A stretch of 64,000 nucleotides of DNA from Lucinisca nassula (Eukaryota > Mollusca > Bivalvia > Lucinida > Lucinidae), in NCBI GenBank assembly GCA_963580285.1, contig OY757013.1, positions 150,489,564 to 150,553,563 on the forward strand, written 5' to 3'. This document shows positions 63,841 through 64,000 of the stretch, piece after piece (positions within the stretch are counted from its first letter, which is position 1; each line of letters starts with the position of its first letter). Position numbers and translations under genes: made by a program. Under the pieces are notes generated by a model. The model had not been told where the DNA came from and did no database searches. It saw only the letters and a program-made list of their open reading frames with translations.

Positions 63841-64000
63841 AGACATTTTACATTTTGGAAAATGGTTTATAAGATAACGTGGTAGAAATGAACGAACATA
63901 AGCTGATAATATTTTCTGTTTATGCAAATCTAGTAGCTGGTGAACCCATTCAGAAAATGTTGAATGCCTTGTAGGAAAGAAGGCGTGGCCAACTGTTTCC

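Overview
The window looks like nuclear DNA of a marine invertebrate, most likely a bivalve mollusc. The evidence is AT-rich sequence, no dense coding, spliced exons with GT/AG borders, tRNA-derived SINEs, Penelope-like, gypsy, LINE and Tc1/mariner remnants, and arrays that match the published bivalve 'pearl' design: ~145-165 bp core repeats, an (ACGG)n tract and a terminal hairpin. No species can be named from sequence alone.

One host gene is recoverable. On the minus strand, between about 62971 and 25206, eleven short exons join with matching phases into the C-terminal ~463 residues of a transmembrane channel-like (TMC) protein. They include the CWE signature exon (41882-42040), the main TMC-domain exon (40556-40830) and a stop codon at 25206. 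The 5' exons lie beyond the right edge. The introns hold nearly all mobile DNA in the right 60% of the window.

Layout: 1-1790 is a microsatellite-rich array bounded by an inverted repeat. 2190-7228 is a minus-strand gypsy pol cut up by a SINE, a mariner and MITEs. 7540-10003 is a pearl-like tandem array. 10300-14345 holds SINEs, hairpin MITEs and 3' pieces of a Penelope-like element. 14345-16200 is mostly unrecognised. 16428-23540 is a nest of pearl-like arrays. 24212-33583 is a Penelope-like cluster of the type with the GIY-YIG nuclease in front of the reverse transcriptase, arranged partly head to tail. 33600-47000 is TMC introns with SINEs, palindromes and a nearly open mariner. 48276-51850 is a large inverted-arm element split by a Tc1 copy. 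55863-58648 is a 1393 bp direct duplication carrying a LINE fragment. 58563-59712 is a pearl-like insert in that LINE. 60090-63730 holds hairpin MITEs, SINEs and the most upstream TMC exon seen.

Three points stand out. The commonest dispersed repeat here is the 3' end of the Penelope-like element, so most copies are 5'-truncated insertions. A hairpin MITE family (13 loci) repeatedly loses its palindrome tip. A second MITE family has TTAA|CCC...GGG|TTAA ends, as expected for piggyBac-derived elements, and one copy sits precisely inside a SINE.
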